From UBA1715 sp045615765 (GTDB lineage Bacteria > Bacteroidota > Bacteroidia > Bacteroidales > UBA1715), in the NCBI GenBank assembly GCA_045615765.1, contig JAZLFM010000043.1, positions 1 through 64,000 of the forward strand: 64,000 nucleotides of DNA, read 5' to 3'. The notes under the pieces are model-generated. The model worked only from the letters and a program-made list of their open reading frames with translations, was not told the DNA's origin and ran no database searches. Positions 17,780 to 26,187 of the stretch are shown piece by piece. How positions within the stretch are numbered: position 1 is the first letter of the stretch; the number at the start of each line of letters is the position of its first letter. The position numbers and the translations under genes were made by a program.

Positions 17780-19288
17780 ATGAATATTAAGAATCTTTTG
17801 ATGTTTTCAGCGATTGCAGGACTTTTCCTTATGAGTTCTTGTGCTGATGAAGTTTCTACTACAACTGGTTGGAACTACAATGATTCAAAAAATGGTGGTT
17901 TCCAAAAGTATGATGATTTCTACGAACAAGAAACAGGTCCTGGACTTGTGTTGGTAGAAGGTGGTTCTTTCACAATGGGAACTGTTCAACAAGATGTTAT
18001 GTACGATTGGAATAACGTTGCTCGTAAAGTGAGCGTTTCTTCATTCTACATGGACGAAACTGAGGTTCGTAATATCGACTACCGTGAATATTTATATTGG
18101 TTGACTCGCGTGTTCGCTGATAATCCATATGTTTATTGGTCAGCTTTACCAGATACATTGGTATGGAGATCTCGTATGAGCTACAACGAACCTTATGTTC
18201 AACACTATTTGCGTCACCCTGCATTCCAAAACTATCCAGTTGTTGGTGTTAGTTGGTTGCAAGCAAACGACTATTGCGTTTGGCGTACTGACCGTGTGAA
18301 CGAAAGAATCTTAATCCGTGAAGGTATTCTTAATGAAAATACAGAACAAACAAATGATGACAACTTCAATGTTGAAACATACATGAATCACTTGTATGAA
18401 GGTTCTGTAAACCAAAACTTACATGATTACAATCCATCTAATGCTGATGGAACTCGTATTGTTCACGAAGAAGATGGTATTATTCTTCCTAAATACCGCC
18501 TACCGACTGAAGCAGAATGGGAATTCGCTGCATTGGCAACAATTGGTAACTCTGTTGACGAACGTATTTATGAAAGAAGAATTTTCCCATGGAATGGTCA
18601 TCAAATGCGTAATGCAAGCGTAAGCAACCGTGGTCAAATGATGGCAAACTACACTCGTGCTCGTGGTGATCAAATGGGTGTTGCTGGTCGTTTGAACGAT
18701 ATGGCTGATATCACAGCTCCTGTATTGTCTTACTGGCCTAACGATTACGGATTGTACTGTATGGCAGGTAACGTTAACGAATGGGTACTTGATGTATATC
18801 GTGCTAACTCTTCTGCTGATGTTGATGAATTCAGACCTTTCCGTGGTAACGTATTCCAAAAATATACTGAGGTAGAACAAGGTGTATTCGAAGAACGCGA
18901 CTCTTTAGGTCACATGGTAAAAGAAGATATCACAGTTGCTGATGCATACGGTCGTATGAATTACCGTCAAGCTGATAACATCAATTTCTTGGATGGTGAT
19001 CAAATGTCAAGTATTGACTACAATGAAGAAATTGATGACTCAACTAGAACATATGGTTCTAACTTGATGTATCAACAAAAGAACTTATCTGATGAAGATT
19101 TATATGCAGAAACAGGATGGTACACTTTAGTAAACGATCACTCTCGTGTTTACAAAGGTGGTTCTTGGAGAGATAGAGCTTACTACTTGGCTCCAGGTTC
19201 ACGTCGCTTCTTAGATGAATCTAAATCTACAGATGATATTGGTTTCCGTTGCGCAATGACTCGCGTTGGTAGCCCAGTAGCTTACTAA
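17780..19288 (+). CDS. gldJ: GldJ/GldK-family lipoprotein of the type IX secretion system
   Basis: 502 aa. Lipoprotein signal with lipobox LMSSC at about residue 20. A formylglycine-generating-enzyme-like (SUMF1) fold follows: GGSFTMGT, DETEVRN, YPVVGVSWLQANDYC, RLPTEAEWEFAA, GNVNEWVLDVYR, KGGSWRDRA and IGFRCAM. Both GldK/PorK and GldJ have this fold. GldJ is preferred because the gene lies next to porU/porV and is followed by murF, the arrangement I recall for Flavobacterium gldJ, and because porL, porM and porN do not follow. GldJ is needed for stability of the GldK ring and for secretion. Codons are visibly more optimised (frequent AAC, GGT, CGT) than in neighbours, suggesting high expression. 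PorK remains the alternative. Confidence 0.75.
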   Translation: MNIKNLLMFSAIAGLFLMSSCADEVSTTTGWNYNDSKNGGFQKYDDFYEQETGPGLVLVEGGSFTMGTVQQDVMYDWNNVARKVSVSSFYMDETEVRNIDYREYLYWLTRVFADNPYVYWSALPDTLVWRSRMSYNEPYVQHYLRHPAFQNYPVVGVSWLQANDYCVWRTDRVNERILIREGILNENTEQTNDDNFNVETYMNHLYEGSVNQNLHDYNPSNADGTRIVHEEDGIILPKYRLPTEAEWEFAALATIGNSVDERIYERRIFPWNGHQMRNASVSNRGQMMANYTRARGDQMGVAGRLNDMADITAPVLSYWPNDYGLYCMAGNVNEWVLDVYRANSSADVDEFRPFRGNVFQKYTEVEQGVFEERDSLGHMVKEDITVADAYGRMNYRQADNINFLDGDQMSSIDYNEEIDDSTRTYGSNLMYQQKNLSDEDLYAETGWYTLVNDHSRVYKGGSWRDRAYYLAPGSRRFLDESKSTDDIGFRCAMTRVGSPVAY

Positions 19289-19309
19289 TAGAATTTAACA
19301 ATTATATGA

Positions 19310-19338
19310 AGCCCACATATTTGTGGGCTTTTTTTTTG
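19310..19338 (+). terminator. Terminator after gldJ
   Basis: GCCCACA / TGTGGGC, plus an outer A-T pair, with a 4-nt loop and a run of ten T. It separates gldJ from murF and contains the upstream in-frame GTG of murF, making that start unlikely. Confidence 0.85.
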
Positions 19339-19352
19339 AAATACATTATGCT

Positions 19353-20642
19353 ATGACTGTACAAGAATTTTATGAACAATATTTTGTTAAGTATCCGCAT
19401 GTATCAACAGATACTCGAACAATACAAGAAGGATCAATTTTTATTGCATTAAAAGGTGAAACTTTTGATGGCAATCAATATGCAAAGAAAGCTATTGAAC
19501 TTGGTGCTGTTTGTTCGGTAGTTGACGATGAGTCAATGGAATCAGAGGATTGTATTTACGTTGAAAATACATTGACATTCCTGCAACAATTAGCAAAATA
19601 TCATAGAATGCAATTGAATATCCCTGTAATTGGAATAACAGGTACTAATGGTAAAACAACTACTAAGGAACTTGTTTCTACGGTTCTTTCTCAAAAATAT
19701 GCGGTGGAATATACTCGTGGAAATTTAAATAATCATATCGGTGTTCCGCTAACATTGTTGTCTATTACCAAAGATATAGAAATAGCAGTTGTAGAAATGG
19801 GTGCGAACCATCCTGGTGAGATTGAGACTTTAGTAAACATTGCTTGTCCTACTTGTGGATTGATTACAAATGTAGGTAAAGCACATTTGTTAGGATTTGG
19901 TAGCTTTGAAAATATAATAAAAACAAAAACAGAATTATATGCATATTTATCGGCACACGATGGGACAGTTTTTGTTGATGCCGATAATGAACATTTAATG
20001 AAGGCTTTGCCGCAAAATTTAACATCAGAGAAATATTCTTTTACAGACACTACTTGTTCGCACGGTAAGATGTTAGATAATGCGATTTATGCTGCTTTTA
20101 CATTTACTAATGCCGAAGGAGAAAGTGTTGATGTATATTCTTCACTTTATGGTGAATATAATGCAAAAAATATGTTGGCGGCTGCGACTGTTGGTTCCTA
20201 TTTCGGTGTTTCTACTTCTGAAATTAAAGATGCAATAGAAAAATATCAGCCTTCAAACAATCGTTCACAGTTAAAAAAGACAGAGAAAAATACTTTGATA
20301 CTTGATGCGTACAATGCCAATCCTACCAGTATGCGTGCTTCGTTAGAAACATTCGTTGCAATGAACGCAGAAAATAAATGTGTTATTCTCGGTGAGATGT
20401 TTGAATTAGGGGAAGCTTCGGAAAAAGAACATATCTCTATCTTGGAGATTTTAAAGAAATCAACAATCTCAAACATAAATTTAGTTGGAAATTGGCCTCA
20501 TATAGAAGGCTTGTGTGCTAACTATTATAAAACTTCAGCAGATTTAAAGGCGCAATTAGAACAACAACCGATAGAGAACTCAACTGTTTTAATTAAAGGC
20601 TCTCGTGGTGTGAAACTAGAAGTTGTTGTTGATTCCTTATAG
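19353..20642 (+). CDS. murF: UDP-N-acetylmuramoyl-tripeptide--D-alanyl-D-alanine ligase
   Basis: 429 aa from MTVQEFYEQY. MurF adds D-Ala-D-Ala to the UDP-MurNAc tripeptide, the last cytosolic step in making the peptidoglycan stem. The N-terminal substrate domain contains STDTRTI and GSIFIALKG; the central ATPase has the Mur P-loop GITGTNGKTTTKE; the C-terminal domain has LDAYNANPTSM, VILGEMFELG and VLIKGSRG. A longer frame starts at a GTG inside the gldJ terminator and is rejected. murF stands here apart from a division/cell-wall cluster; the next gene begins 35 nt later and may share its transcript. Confidence 0.96.
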   Translation: MTVQEFYEQYFVKYPHVSTDTRTIQEGSIFIALKGETFDGNQYAKKAIELGAVCSVVDDESMESEDCIYVENTLTFLQQLAKYHRMQLNIPVIGITGTNGKTTTKELVSTVLSQKYAVEYTRGNLNNHIGVPLTLLSITKDIEIAVVEMGANHPGEIETLVNIACPTCGLITNVGKAHLLGFGSFENIIKTKTELYAYLSAHDGTVFVDADNEHLMKALPQNLTSEKYSFTDTTCSHGKMLDNAIYAAFTFTNAEGESVDVYSSLYGEYNAKNMLAAATVGSYFGVSTSEIKDAIEKYQPSNNRSQLKKTEKNTLILDAYNANPTSMRASLETFVAMNAENKCVILGEMFELGEASEKEHISILEILKKSTISNINLVGNWPHIEGLCANYYKTSADLKAQLEQQPIENSTVLIKGSRGVKLEVVVDSL

Positions 20643-20677
20643 TCTTTAGAGACACGATTTGTCGAGTTTTATGATGT

Positions 20678-21451
20678 ATGAAAAAATTATGCTCTGTCAT
20701 ATTTTTTCTTCTATCTATACCGATAGTTTTATTTGCACAAAAAACTGTTTGTGTAAATCTAAGTTATTGGTGTGACGGAAAGCCTTTGCAAACAAATAAC
20801 TTCTGCTATGCTAATTCGTTAGGTACAACTTATCAAGTTAATGAATTGCAATTTTTTTTGTCTAATATGGCAATCTGTGTGGATGGAAAATGGATAACGG
20901 AATCTATTCAGATTACTAAATCAGGCGATTCTCAAAAACAATATGTAGAACCATATTATTTTGATAGTAATGAGTCGTATCAACAAAACTATATCGCATT
21001 TAATGTAAAAAAACAAAAGACAACGGTTGATTCTGTTCGTTTTACCTTTGGTTTGCCCCGAGAATTAAATGTTCCATATAGTTTACGTGATTCAAAGTTG
21101 GCGCGAATGTATTGGCCGGAAGTGCTTGGTGGTGGCTATCATTATATGAAGCTGAATTTGAAATTTGTTGATAGTCAAGATTCTATTTCTTTGTTTAATT
21201 GCCATTTAGGCCGCGGAGTAGTAGAAGATGTGTTTGTGGATAATGATTTTACTGTGACGCTACCAACAGATGGAATATGCTTGAATTCAGAAAAGAATTT
21301 TGTAGAAATACGAATGAATGTAGATAAATGGTTTTCTGGTCCTAATCCGATAGATTTTAATTTGTACACTAAAGGAATAATGGGAAATCAAGAGGTGATG
21401 GGGAAGATATTGGAAAACGGTAAGTCGGCATTTCAAATTTCCTGTAATTAA
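20678..21451 (+). CDS. MbnP-like secreted protein
   Basis: 257 aa with a signal peptide (FFLLSIPIVLFAQ). The body resembles the MbnP family of copper-associated periplasmic or outer-membrane proteins: YQVNELQFFLSNM near residue 55, FTFGLP, the hallmark MYWPE followed by GGGYHYMKLNLKF, then FNCHLG and ITLP-like TVTLP with a conserved WF near the C-terminus. MbnP domains work with MbnH di-heme proteins in methanotrophs and occur widely in Bacteroidota without assigned function. No MbnH or cytochrome c peroxidase gene is adjacent, so copper handling here is unproven. It lies 35 nt after murF with no separate promoter seen. Confidence 0.65.
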   Translation: MKKLCSVIFFLLSIPIVLFAQKTVCVNLSYWCDGKPLQTNNFCYANSLGTTYQVNELQFFLSNMAICVDGKWITESIQITKSGDSQKQYVEPYYFDSNESYQQNYIAFNVKKQKTTVDSVRFTFGLPRELNVPYSLRDSKLARMYWPEVLGGGYHYMKLNLKFVDSQDSISLFNCHLGRGVVEDVFVDNDFTVTLPTDGICLNSEKNFVEIRMNVDKWFSGPNPIDFNLYTKGIMGNQEVMGKILENGKSAFQISCN

Positions 21452-21492
21452 AATCGTAGATATAAATTCCCGTAAAAAAGATTTATTATCAT

Positions 21493-21517
21493 AGGGGCGA
21501 AGTTCTACTTCGCCCTT
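21493..21517. repeat. Intergenic palindrome (GGGCGAAGT family)
   Basis: AGGGGCGAAGT / ACTTCGCCCTT around a 3-nt loop. Same design as the stems at 4314-4340 and 48080-48098. The T-run after it is poor, so it may be a dispersed palindrome more than an efficient terminator. Confidence 0.6.
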
Positions 21518-21636
21518 GTATATGTACGTATCCATAATTGAATTCGAAAATAATTGATTGGTATGCAATTATTCGTCGTTTATCGTTAAACAGTCATCAT
21601 TACAATGTTTTTCTTGTTTTATTTGAAAAAAAATCA

Positions 21637-21644
21637 TATTTTTG
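21637..21644 (+). promoter_or_regulatory. -7 box of the LOG-family gene
   Basis: TATTTTTG with TTG at 21614-21616 (20-nt spacer), 29 nt before the ATG. Confidence 0.6.
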
Positions 21645-21672
21645 AGAAATAACATTTAAAATTTCAATAATT

Positions 21673-22389
21673 ATGGCTAAGAATACGAAAAAAGATGAAG
21701 AACTTTCAATGCAAAGAGAGTGGCAAAGTTTAAAAGCAGAAAACACTTGGGAAATCTTCAAATATATGTCAGAATTTGTTGAAGGTTTCGAAAAACTTAC
21801 AAAAATAGGTCCTTGTGTTTCTATTTTTGGTTCAGCTCGTACGAAAGAAACTTCAGAATATTATAAGTTGGCAAAAGATATAGCTTTCTTGCTTACGAAA
21901 CACGGATATGGAATCATAACTGGTGGTGGACCTGGTATAATGGAAGCTGGTAACCTTGGTGCACAAAAAGGTAAAGGAAAGTCTGTAGGTATTAATATTT
22001 CGTTGCCTTTCGAACAATCGGCAAACAATTTTATTGATAACGATAAATTGATAACATTTGATTATTTCTTTACAAGAAAAACAATGTTTATGCGTTATTC
22101 TCAAGGTTTTGTCGTAATGCCTGGTGGTTTCGGAACATTCGATGAATTATTTGAAGCAATTACTTTAATTCAGACTGGTAAGATAGAAAAATTCCCTATC
22201 GTGCTTGTTGGCAGATCATATTGGGAAGGTATGGTGAAATGGATTAAAGAGGTCGTTTTAGATCGTGAAAAAAATATTAGTGAGGGAGATATGGATTTGT
22301 TGCATATTGTAGATAGTGCTGATGAAGCAGTTGAAGTTATAAATTCATTCTATAATAAAACAGATTCTCGTCTTCGTCCTAACTTCTAA
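21673..22389 (+). CDS. LOG-family (TIGR00730) Rossmann-fold nucleotide hydrolase
   Basis: 238 aa, cytosolic. Hallmarks of the LOG/lysine-decarboxylase-like family: VSIFGSART at about residue 50, GGGPGIMEAGNLGA, and the PGGFGTFDELFEA active-site loop. Characterised members hydrolyse nucleoside 5'-monophosphates, releasing base and ribose 5-phosphate; some free cytokinins from their riboside phosphates. An N-terminal extension of about 40 charged residues precedes the fold, as in the longer bacterial type. It stands alone between its own promoter and the ilv leader. Substrate is unknown. Confidence 0.88.
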   Translation: MAKNTKKDEELSMQREWQSLKAENTWEIFKYMSEFVEGFEKLTKIGPCVSIFGSARTKETSEYYKLAKDIAFLLTKHGYGIITGGGPGIMEAGNLGAQKGKGKSVGINISLPFEQSANNFIDNDKLITFDYFFTRKTMFMRYSQGFVVMPGGFGTFDELFEAITLIQTGKIEKFPIVLVGRSYWEGMVKWIKEVVLDREKNISEGDMDLLHIVDSADEAVEVINSFYNKTDSRLRPNF

Positions 22390-22434
22390 GCACAAGTTTT
22401 ATTGGTATAGAACAATAATTTTGAAATAAATTTT

Positions 22435-22442
22435 TATCTTTG
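22435..22442 (+). promoter_or_regulatory. -7 box of the ilvDBN leader promoter
   Basis: TATCTTTG, 18 nt before the leader-peptide ATG. Transcription would begin near 22449, so the leader peptide, all regulatory hairpins and ilvD lie on one transcript. Confidence 0.65.
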
Positions 22443-22459
22443 CAAAAAAGAAACAAATA

Positions 22460-22507
22460 ATGCTTTGCAATACAGTATATGTGGTAGTCGTGGATGTCAT
22501 TCAGTAA
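22460..22507 (+). CDS. ilv leader peptide (15 aa, Val-rich)
   Basis: Short open frame that reads M-L-C-N-T-V-Y-V-V-V-V-D-V-I-Q and stops at TAA. Six of 15 codons are Val (GTA, GTG, GTA, GTC, GTG, GTC), with one Ile and one Leu. It starts about 11 nt after the predicted transcription start and ends just before overlapping hairpins. This is the arrangement of classical ilv leader peptides: slow translation at the Val run when charged tRNA-Val is scarce should let transcription continue into ilvD. The peptide itself is likely to have no function beyond ribosome placement. Confidence 0.8.
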   Translation: MLCNTVYVVVVDVIQ

Positions 22508-22572
22508 TGAATGGTGTTTGACTATGCAAAATACAAAAGCACCATTCTCCTACGAGTTTGGTGCTTTTCGTT
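22497..22572 (+). promoter_or_regulatory. Transcription attenuator of ilvD-ilvB-ilvN
   Basis: Four pairing segments are visible. Segment 1 (CATTCA, 22498-22503) pairs with 2 (TGAATG, 22508-22513) around the leader stop codon. Segment 2 (GAATGGTGTTT, 22509-22519) pairs with 3 (22537-22547) over 11 bp with one G-U: the antiterminator. Segment 3 (AAAAGCACCA, 22535-22544) pairs with 4 (TGGTGCTTTT, 22559-22568), with an inner CTC/GAG stem: the terminator. A ribosome at the stop codon covers segment 2 and favours 3:4; one stalled on the Val codons leaves 2 free to pair with 3. The T-run after segment 4 is short (TTTTCGTTT), which lowers confidence in termination efficiency. Confidence 0.8.
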
Positions 22573-22614
22573 TGAAAAGCAGGGATTATATAAAGAACTT
22601 AAAAATTAAACACA

Positions 22615-24444
22615 ATGGGATTCCCTTTAAGAAGTGAAACATCAACCCAAGGAAGATTGATGGCAGGTGCACGAAGCCTATGGCGTGCAAATGGAATGAA
22701 AGAAGAACAAATCGGCAAACCTATTATTGCTATAGCAAACTCATTTACACAATTGGTGCCTGGACATGTTCATCTACATGAAATCGGACAAAAAGTAAAG
22801 GCTGCTATTGAGGCAGAAGGTTGTTTTGCTGCAGAATTCAATACTATTGCTATCGATGATGGTATTGCAATGGGACATACGGGAATGCTTTATTCTCTTC
22901 CTTCTCGTGAAATTATTGCCGACAGTGTTGAATATATGTGTAATGCGCATAAGGTAGATGCATTGGTTTGTATCAGTAACTGCGACAAAATCACTCCGGG
23001 TATGTTGATTGCAGCAATGCGTTTGAATATCCCAACAATTTTTGTGTCTGGTGGTCCAATGGAAGCTGGCGTTATCAATAAAGAAAAATACGATTTGATT
23101 GACGCTATGGTTATGGCACTTGATTCGAATGTAGATGATGCTACTCTTGATGCTGTTGAAAAAAATGCATGTCCAACGTGTGGTTCTTGTTCGGGTATGT
23201 TTACAGCAAACTCTATGAACTGTTTGACTGAAGCATTAGGACTTTCGTTACCAGGAAACGGTAGTATTGTTTCTACTCACATTAATAGAGAAAATCTATT
23301 TGTTCGTGCTGCAAAACAAATTGTTGCGAATACGAAAAAATATTACGAAGATGGTGATACATCGGTTCTTCCTCGTTCAATTGCAACTCGTGCAGCATTC
23401 TTGAACTCAATGAAGATGGATATTGCAATGGGTGGTTCTTCAAATACAGTGCTTCACCTTTTAGCTGTTGCTCACGAAGCTGGTGTTGAATTCAAAATGA
23501 AAGACATCGATCAATTGTCTCGTCAAGTTCCATGTGTTTGTAAAGTTGCTCCAAATACAAAGAAATATCATATTGAAGATGTAAACCGTGCTGGTGGTGT
23601 AATGGGTATTCTTGGTGTGCTTGACCAAAAAGGTCTTCTTGATACAACTGTTCGTCGTGTAGATGGAATGACGTTGGCAGAAGCATTGAATACATACGAT
23701 ATTCTTCGTGATTCTGCAGATGCTAATCTTACTGAAATTTATAAGAGTGCGCCAAAAGGTGATAGAACAACTCAAATGGGTTCTCAAAATACCATGTACA
23801 AAGAATTTGATAAAGACCGTGCTGAAGGTTGTATTCGTGATATTGATCATGCATATACAAAAGATGGTGGTCTTGCAGTTCTTTTCGGTAACATTGCAAA
23901 AGAAGGATGTATTGTTAAGGTTGCCGGTGTAGATGAATCCTTGTTTACATTCAAAGGTAATGCTAAAGTATATCATTCTCAAGAAGATGCTTGCGATGCA
24001 ATTATCAAAGATGAAATTCAAGCAGGTGATGTTGTTGTAATTATTTATGAAGGTCCTAAAGGTGGTCCAGGTATGCAAGAAATGTTATACCCAACATCAT
24101 ATTTGAAATCAAAACATCTTGGAAAGGCATGTGCATTGATTACTGATGGTCGTTTCTCTGGTGGAACGTCAGGTCTTTCTATTGGCCATGTGTCTCCAGA
24201 AGCAGCAAGTGGTGGTGAAATTGGTTTAGTTCGTAATGGTGACCAAATTCTATTCGATATTCCTAATCGTAAAGTTGAATTGTTGGTTTCTGATGCAGAA
24301 CTAGAAAAAAGAAAACAAGAAGAATTAGCTAAAGGTAAGTTGGCTTTCAAACCAAATAGAGAGCGTTTCGTTCCAAATTCATTGAAAGTTTATGCACAAA
24401 ATGTTGCATCTGCTGACCTTGGTGGTGTTCGAATAATTGAATAA
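22615..24444 (+). CDS. ilvD: Dihydroxy-acid dehydratase
   Basis: 609 aa. IlvD removes water from 2,3-dihydroxy-isovalerate and -methylvalerate to give the keto acids of Val and Ile (and Leu). It is an iron-sulfur, Mg-dependent enzyme. Family motifs: Cys in CISNCDKITPGM, CGSCSGMFTANSMN, LPGNGS and, C-terminally, TDGRFSGGTSGLSIGHVSPEA. First structural gene of ilvD-ilvB-ilvN, 47 nt after the attenuator terminator, so its expression should follow Val supply. ilvC and ilvE are not in the window. Confidence 0.97.
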   Translation: MGFPLRSETSTQGRLMAGARSLWRANGMKEEQIGKPIIAIANSFTQLVPGHVHLHEIGQKVKAAIEAEGCFAAEFNTIAIDDGIAMGHTGMLYSLPSREIIADSVEYMCNAHKVDALVCISNCDKITPGMLIAAMRLNIPTIFVSGGPMEAGVINKEKYDLIDAMVMALDSNVDDATLDAVEKNACPTCGSCSGMFTANSMNCLTEALGLSLPGNGSIVSTHINRENLFVRAAKQIVANTKKYYEDGDTSVLPRSIATRAAFLNSMKMDIAMGGSSNTVLHLLAVAHEAGVEFKMKDIDQLSRQVPCVCKVAPNTKKYHIEDVNRAGGVMGILGVLDQKGLLDTTVRRVDGMTLAEALNTYDILRDSADANLTEIYKSAPKGDRTTQMGSQNTMYKEFDKDRAEGCIRDIDHAYTKDGGLAVLFGNIAKEGCIVKVAGVDESLFTFKGNAKVYHSQEDACDAIIKDEIQAGDVVVIIYEGPKGGPGMQEMLYPTSYLKSKHLGKACALITDGRFSGGTSGLSIGHVSPEAASGGEIGLVRNGDQILFDIPNRKVELLVSDAELEKRKQEELAKGKLAFKPNRERFVPNSLKVYAQNVASADLGGVRIIE

Positions 24445-24452
24445 AATTTAGT

Positions 24453-24479
24453 AGAGACGGTGTATTGTGCACCGTCTCT
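24453..24479 (+). repeat. Intercistronic hairpin between ilvD and ilvB
   Basis: AGAGACGGTG / CACCGTCTCT, perfect 10 bp, 7-nt loop, no T-run after it. It is within an operon, so an RNA processing/stability role or a dispersed palindrome is likelier than full termination. Confidence 0.6.
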
Positions 24480-24504
24480 CTATTAAACATAGATTTATAA
24501 AAAT

Positions 24505-26187
24505 ATGACAGGCGCAGAAGTATTATTACAGTGTCTATTAGAAGAAGGAGTAAAGACTGTTTTTGGTTATCCAGGCGGTACAATTATGCCTTTGTATGAC
24601 AAACTTTATTTCTACGGAGATAAAATCAACCATATTTTAACACGCCATGAACAAGGTGCCGTACATGCTGCTCAAGGTTTTGCAAGAGCTACAGGTAAAG
24701 TCGGTGTTTGTATGGCTACATCAGGACCAGGTGCCACTAATTTGGTGACAGGTATTGCCGATGCTATGATAGATTCGACTCCGATAATTGCAATTACAGC
24801 ACAAGTTGTGTCTAATTCTTTGGGAACTGATGAATTCCAGGAAGTTGACATTATTGGTGTAACAATGCCAATAACTAAATGGAATTATCAGATTACTTCG
24901 CCTGATGAAATTCCAGAAATCATAGCAAAAGCGTTCTATTTAGCTCAAACAGGTCGTCCTGGACCAATTTTGATTGACATTACCAAAGATGCCTTGGTAA
25001 AAGACTGTAACTTCACATCGTACAAACCATGTACTTATGTTCGTGGTTACTATCCTTACCCAAAATTGAATGAAGATGCTGTTCAGAAGGCTGTAGAATT
25101 AATAAATAATGCAGAAAAACCATTAATTCTTGCCGGACATGGTGTGAGTTTGAGTCGTGCGCAACAAGAGTTGGCTGCTTTGTCGGAAAAAGCAAATATT
25201 CCAGTTGCTGCTACTATAATGAACCTTAATGGAATGGATAATGAACATCCAAACTATGTTGGTATGCTTGGTATGCATGGTAGTTATGCGGCAAACTTAA
25301 AAACAAACGAAGCCGATGTTATTATTGGTGTAGGTTTGCGCTTTGACAGCCGTGTTACAGGTAATTTGAATAAATACGCGAAACAAGCGAAAATTATTCA
25401 CATAGAAATTGATCAGGCGGAAATTGGTAAGTTGATTCACCCTACGGTGGCTATCAATTGTGATGCCAAAACGGCTTTAGACGCATTAAGTAAATCTGTA
25501 AAATCTGCTAATCATAAGGAATGGATAGAAAGTTTTAAACCATTGCGTCAAAAAGAATACGACGAAGTGATTGAAAAAGCAATTCATCCAAAAGACGGAG
25601 CCATAAAAATGGGTGAAGTAATCAATATGATTTCAGAAAAAACAAAAGGCTCTGCAATAGTTGTAACCGATGTTGGGCAAAACCAAATGGCAACCTGTCG
25701 TTATTATAAATTCAAACTAGGTTCTGAAATTTTAACATCAGGTGGTTTGGGAACAATGGGATATGGTATTCCTGCTGGTGTTGGAGCAAAAGTTGCTCGT
25801 CCAGAAAAGCAAGTTATTACCTTTGTTGGTGATGGTGGTTTCCAAATGACAGCACAGGAGTTAGGTACAATGGCAGCCAATCAAATTGGTTTGAAGATTG
25901 TTCTTTTGAATAATACATATCTTGGAAATGTACGCCAATGGCAAGAAATGTTCTTCGATGGTCGTTATTCTTTCGTTGACATCGCAGGTCCTGATTTTGT
26001 TACAATAGCAAAAGGCTGGAAAGTTGACAGTAAGCGTGTGGTAGAACGTAAGGATTTATCTGCTGCGTTAGACGAAATGTTGGCAGACGATAGACCATAC
26101 GTTTTGGAGGTTGCAATCGAACCCGAAGAAAATATTTTACCTATGGTTGAACCAGGAGCTGGTGTTTCTGAAATGAGAATAAAATAA
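24505..26187 (+). CDS. ilvB: Acetolactate synthase, large (catalytic) subunit
   Basis: 560 aa. Condenses two pyruvates, or pyruvate and 2-oxobutyrate, with ThDP, Mg and FAD: the first common step to Val, Leu and Ile. Motifs: catalytic Glu in RHEQGAVHAAQGFAR (near residue 50), TSGPGATNLVTGI, GRPGPILIDI and the ThDP-binding GDGGFQMTAQEL ending in NNTYLGNVRQWQ. The TAA stop overlaps the ilvN ATG by one base, giving coupled translation of the two subunits. Confidence 0.97.
   Translation: MTGAEVLLQCLLEEGVKTVFGYPGGTIMPLYDKLYFYGDKINHILTRHEQGAVHAAQGFARATGKVGVCMATSGPGATNLVTGIADAMIDSTPIIAITAQVVSNSLGTDEFQEVDIIGVTMPITKWNYQITSPDEIPEIIAKAFYLAQTGRPGPILIDITKDALVKDCNFTSYKPCTYVRGYYPYPKLNEDAVQKAVELINNAEKPLILAGHGVSLSRAQQELAALSEKANIPVAATIMNLNGMDNEHPNYVGMLGMHGSYAANLKTNEADVIIGVGLRFDSRVTGNLNKYAKQAKIIHIEIDQAEIGKLIHPTVAINCDAKTALDALSKSVKSANHKEWIESFKPLRQKEYDEVIEKAIHPKDGAIKMGEVINMISEKTKGSAIVVTDVGQNQMATCRYYKFKLGSEILTSGGLGTMGYGIPAGVGAKVARPEKQVITFVGDGGFQMTAQELGTMAANQIGLKIVLLNNTYLGNVRQWQEMFFDGRYSFVDIAGPDFVTIAKGWKVDSKRVVERKDLSAALDEMLADDRPYVLEVAIEPEENILPMVEPGAGVSEMRIK

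Noticed and set aside
17780..19288. Calling the lipoprotein a sulfatase-maturing enzyme
   Set aside because: It has the FGE fold but is a lipoprotein beside porU, porV and porP with no sulfatase nearby; the T9SS family fits better.
23461..24078. 205-codon minus-strand frame inside ilvD
   Set aside because: Antisense shadow of a strongly conserved gene; its Cys/Thr/Asn-rich product fits reverse reading of AT-rich codons.
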